Below are positions 60,939-64,000 of a stretch of 64,000 nt of DNA, one piece after another (the first letter of the stretch is position 1; each line of letters starts with the position of its first letter). The notes under the pieces were generated by a model, which saw only the letters and a list, made by a program, of their open reading frames with translations, was not told the DNA's origin and ran no database searches. The position numbers and the translations under genes are program-made. The DNA lies in NCBI GenBank assembly GCA_964435305.1, contig CAYSZH010000003.1, forward strand, positions 1 to 64,000. Reading direction: 5' to 3'. The DNA is from Granulosicoccus sp964435305 (lineage in GTDB: Bacteria > Pseudomonadota > Gammaproteobacteria > Granulosicoccales > Granulosicoccaceae).

Positions 60939-63719
60939 TCAGGCGTTTACTCGAATTTCCGGCAGAAGTTCTCGAACGACATTACTTACAGATTCACCTG
61001 CTACCACAGTAGAACCCACTTCCGCGAGCATTGTTTTTATTTCGCTACGGCAAGAACCACATTGAGTACCCGCCCCGCAGCAAGTGCCAACCTCATCAAT
61101 AGATTGGCAACCAGACGCTATAGCGTGCCGAATCGTCTTAGCTCCCACACTCATACAGCTACACACGATTGCGCCGGTATCAGGTGAATCAGCAAAGCCC
61201 ACTCCGGAGAGCGCTGCTAAACGATCAGCATGATTGTTAAATTGATGAGAAAAAAGCGACTCAACAATTGAACGAGCAACACTCACAGGCTTTTCAGACA
61301 AGTACAGCGCCTGTATTAATTCACCATCCTCAAACCAGCTATACCGATATGTTTGGGAATCCGGATCGTTAAAACTCACCAAACTGGCCTCAGGCAATAG
61401 CTGAAAAGCTTGGTTCATTATAGATTCGCCCATTGATTGAGCACTCTCTCTGGAGGCAAGTTCCACTTTCCAACCTTGCTCAATAGGTGCTAATGCCCAG
61501 TAATCGAATATATAGAGTTGATCGGGCTTTACGCGCGTTATTAAAAATCCATAGCAATCCATTTGACTTGCCCTGACACGGACGTGCTGATTTTTTAAAG
61601 CAGGCTGGCCGGAGACTGGATCGGTTAGGTCGCTAACCAGCGTATTAACCCTGGCGTTGGATGCAAACTGATTGGTCCAGTGCATGGGAATGAACACCGA
61701 ACCCGGCTGCGTTCGCGTCGTGACTAGTGCTCTGACGGTAACAGCACCATTCCCACTGCGAACATCAACCAAACTCGCATCATCTATTTCAAGCTCGCTT
61801 GCATCCCTGGGGCTAATCTCAACAAAGGGTTCACCCATGTGTTTGGATAGTGTGACACTGCCGCCGGTACGCGTCATTGTGTGCCACTGATCACGAATTC
61901 TGCCGGTGTTCAGTACATAGTTGACATCGTTATCTACCTTACTCGTCACAATACGTTTGCTGATATTGTCTACAAGCTTTATAGGAATAAAGCGCGCTTT
62001 TCTATTTGGCGTAAAAAATTTTCCGTCAGAAAACATTCTAGCTGAGTCCGCACCGCTATCCTTCGCTTGCGGCCATTGGAACGGTGTTAAATCATCGTAT
62101 TGCGCTTTATCAATATTCGCATACTGCCCGATGTCAAAATCGCGGGTGCCCTTGTTTTCAAAACACGATAGCCCAGCGTATTCTCTGAATATTTCATCTG
62201 GCCCATCGTAGTTAAAATCATCTCCAAAGCCCATTTTATAGGCGACCTGACACACTGCCCACCAATCAGGCCGAGCTCTATCCGGACCATCCCTAAACGA
62301 CCTTTGCCTGGAAATTCTTCGCTCGCTATTGCTTACCGTGCCGGATTTTTCAGACCAGGCCAGTGCTGGCAACTGTATAGTCGCCAAGCGCGAGGTATCC
62401 GTTTGTTGCACCACATCCGAGACAACAACAAACGGGCAGTTTTCGATTGCCTGTGCAACATCATTAGCTAACGGCATGCTATCAGCCGGGTTGGTTGCCA
62501 TGACCCACAAAGCCTTGATTTCGCCTGAGCTGACTGCTTTAAATAGATCAACCGCTTTTAATCCAGGCCTATTTGCAATCGCAGGAGAGCCCCAATAGCG
62601 TTGCACCAAATCCCGATGGGACGAATTTTCGATATCCATATGACAGGCCAGCATATTGGCAAGCCCACCAACTTCACGACCTCCCATCGCATTCGGTTGC
62701 CCTGTGATCGAGAATGGACCACAACCTTCCTGACCAATTCGGCCTGTCGCCAAATGTACATTGGTAATACTGTTGACGGTGTCTGTGCCCTTATGCGACT
62801 GATTAACACCCTGGCTATATACCGTGACCACTTTTTCGGTGTTTAGAAAAAGCCAATAAAACGCTTCAATCTCTTGAACTGTTAATCCGGTGTAACTCGC
62901 GACTTTGTCTAACGACCAATCGCTAACACGAGCAGCAGTTGCATTGAAACCTGTTGTATTTTCATCAACCCATGCTAAATCAAGTGCATCGTTCCGAGCA
63001 AGAAATTGGAGTAAGCCAGAAAAGAGAACAGCATCGGACTCGCCACCAGGCTTTACTGCCAAGTGCATATCGGCAAGCTCCGCGGTAGCTGTTTTACGTG
63101 GATCAATAACGATTATTTTTAAATCAGAATTGGCTAAGCGGGCTTTTTCTAAGCGCTGAAACAGTACAGGGTGGCACCACGCCAGGTTAGAACCGACCAG
63201 CACAACAAGGTTTGCCAAATCAAGATCTTCATAGCAACCTGGTACGGTATCACTTCCAAATGCACGCTTATGACCCGCGACACTGGATGCCATACACAGG
63301 CGTGAATTGGTATCGATGTTTGCCGTGCCAAGAAAGCCTTTTACAAATTTATTTACGACGTAATAATCTTCAGTTAACAGCTGCCCGGATACATAGAAAG
63401 CAATGGCCCCTGGGCCGTACTCATCAATTATTTTGGTAAATTCATCGGCAATGCGCTGGGTAACATCACTCCAGGATACAACATGATTTCCCCTACGGGG
63501 TGAGATCAGGCGATTCTCTGATCCTAGTGTATCAGCAAGCGCATATCCCTTTGAGCATAATTTTCCGTAGTTGGCGGGATGCGCATTATCTCCTGCAACT
63601 TTGAAGTTACGTGCATCTAACGGCTCTTGTTCATTGTACTGTACGGTAACTCCGCATCCGACACCGCAGTAAGGGCATGTCGTATTGACAGCAGACAGTT
63701 CACTATTTCCAGAATTCAT
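60939..63719 (-). CDS. nasA: Assimilatory nitrate reductase catalytic subunit
   Basis: A 926-residue molybdopterin oxidoreductase. The N-terminal [4Fe-4S] motif C-P-Y-C-G-V-G-C with a later L-C-S-K-G is present, then the large Mo-bis-MGD domains (R-L-C-M-A-S-S, N-P-A-D-S-M, G-P-F-S-I-T-G-Q-P-N-A-M-G-G-R-E). The C-terminal ~60 residues form a BFD-like [2Fe-2S] domain with C-S-C-M-S-V-G, then C-C-G-A-G-T-Q-C-G-S-C. This extra domain marks the NasA type that takes electrons from a reductase or ferredoxin. It reduces nitrate to nitrite in the cytoplasm and begins one base inside the nirD stop (TAATG). Confidence 0.95.
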   Translation of the reverse strand: MNSGNSELSAVNTTCPYCGVGCGVTVQYNEQEPLDARNFKVAGDNAHPANYGKLCSKGYALADTLGSENRLISPRRGNHVVSWSDVTQRIADEFTKIIDEYGPGAIAFYVSGQLLTEDYYVVNKFVKGFLGTANIDTNSRLCMASSVAGHKRAFGSDTVPGCYEDLDLANLVVLVGSNLAWCHPVLFQRLEKARLANSDLKIIVIDPRKTATAELADMHLAVKPGGESDAVLFSGLLQFLARNDALDLAWVDENTTGFNATAARVSDWSLDKVASYTGLTVQEIEAFYWLFLNTEKVVTVYSQGVNQSHKGTDTVNSITNVHLATGRIGQEGCGPFSITGQPNAMGGREVGGLANMLACHMDIENSSHRDLVQRYWGSPAIANRPGLKAVDLFKAVSSGEIKALWVMATNPADSMPLANDVAQAIENCPFVVVSDVVQQTDTSRLATIQLPALAWSEKSGTVSNSERRISRQRSFRDGPDRARPDWWAVCQVAYKMGFGDDFNYDGPDEIFREYAGLSCFENKGTRDFDIGQYANIDKAQYDDLTPFQWPQAKDSGADSARMFSDGKFFTPNRKARFIPIKLVDNISKRIVTSKVDNDVNYVLNTGRIRDQWHTMTRTGGSVTLSKHMGEPFVEISPRDASELEIDDASLVDVRSGNGAVTVRALVTTRTQPGSVFIPMHWTNQFASNARVNTLVSDLTDPVSGQPALKNQHVRVRASQMDCYGFLITRVKPDQLYIFDYWALAPIEQGWKVELASRESAQSMGESIMNQAFQLLPEASLVSFNDPDSQTYRYSWFEDGELIQALYLSEKPVSVARSIVESLFSHQFNNHADRLAALSGVGFADSPDTGAIVCSCMSVGAKTIRHAIASGCQSIDEVGTCCGAGTQCGSCRSEIKTMLAEVGSTVVAGESVSNVVRELLPEIRVNA

Positions 63720-64000
63720 TACGCTGTTAGTGAAGCAACAGGTACAGGTGCTTCAATAAATACCCTTCCATCATTAACATCAACCTTGTACTTCTGAACC
63801 TGCCCCTCATCAGCACCAACAGCCTCACCAGTATCGAGCGAAATATCCCAATTATGTAAAGGACAGGTAACACAGTTGCCGTGCACAATACCACTGCTCA
63901 ATGGGCCACCTTTGTGAGGGCAGCGATCTTCCAGCGCTCTAATAGCGTCATCAGCTGTTCTAAAAATGGCTATATTGCGCTGAGCATGTTTGACCCTTAC
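63719..64000 (-). CDS. nirD: Nitrite reductase [NAD(P)H] small subunit (5' part outside window)
   Basis: The frame is open to the window edge, so the N terminus is missing; 93 residues are visible. The Rieske-type pattern C-P-H-K-G-G-P ... C-P-L-H-N-W-D is intact, and the end (V-F-I-E-A-P-V) is typical of NirD. Upstream of the window, nirB would be expected. The stop codon overlaps the nasA start, indicating a nirBD-nasA operon that reduces nitrate through nitrite to ammonium. An internal TTG at 63901 is not the true start. Confidence 0.93.
   Translation of the reverse strand, partial: VRVKHAQRNIAIFRTADDAIRALEDRCPHKGGPLSSGIVHGNCVTCPLHNWDISLDTGEAVGADEGQVQKYKVDVNDGRVFIEAPVPVASLTA

Overview
The window reads as a chromosomal segment of a free-living, aerobic, probably marine gammaproteobacterium. 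The evidence is the mix of ubiquinone synthesis (ubiA), glutathione reductase, type IV pilus minor pilins, assimilatory nitrate reduction (nasA/nirD), PII/AmtB, a YbiT-type ABC-F protein and a Vibrio-like Zrg zinc-uptake cluster. By eye the base composition is close to balanced. Genes are densely packed and often overlap by 1-4 bases. I see no rRNA, tRNA, CRISPR array, insertion sequence or prophage. The genus cannot be fixed from the sequence alone.

Layout. 1-2.1 kb: end of a LysR regulator, then amtB-glnK in the reverse of the usual order. 2.1-7.5 kb: a minus-strand group of a DUF349 coiled-coil protein, an EAL phosphodiesterase with a degenerate zinc-sensor-like tail, and an M48 peptidase joined to a TerB-like domain. 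7.5-10 kb: a secreted galactose-oxidase-like copper enzyme. 10.2-14.3 kb: a MoxR / DUF58 / transglutaminase operon. 14.3-18.8 kb: a GH31 glucosidase / MipA-OmpV / enolase-superfamily operon. 19-21.6 kb: nudC facing a tight YbjQ-YbjQ-M48 operon. 21.7-25.8 kb: a nucleosidase / spore-photoproduct-lyase-like radical SAM / SDR cassette, a 41-residue zinc-ribbon-like microprotein, a GNAT and a Nudix hydrolase. 25.9-32.2 kb: PatB, dodecin, hutF with an EamA exporter, a CAP-domain protein and YbiT. 32.2-34.6 kb: type IV minor pilins lacking pilX and pilY1. 34.9-39 kb: glutathione reductase, ubiA and a dynamin-like GTPase. 39.1-43 kb: a Zrg-type zinc transporter operon whose binding protein carries a His/Asp-rich tandem duplication. 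43.1-46.8 kb: a CobT-like VWA protein divergent from a second, related GTPase. 46.8-49.9 kb: ComF, an OmpA-family protein with a strong terminator, and a DUF3179 protein. 50-59.1 kb: a long minus-strand operon with a PotABCD-type ABC importer, a hydantoin/Asp-Glu racemase-family protein, an M20 amidohydrolase, an EamA exporter and an EamA transporter fused to an alpha/beta hydrolase. 59.6-64 kb: a fatty-acid desaturase, nasA and the end of nirD.

Themes. Nitrogen acquisition appears at both ends (AmtB/GlnK and NasA/NirD), with hutF and a probable N-compound importer/amidohydrolase operon between them. Metal handling clusters in the middle (Zrg, CobT, GTPases). The most unusual items are the EamA-hydrolase fusion, the amidohydrolase/racemase/importer/exporter operon, the radical SAM cassette with its microprotein, and the EAL protein with a decayed CZB-like tail.
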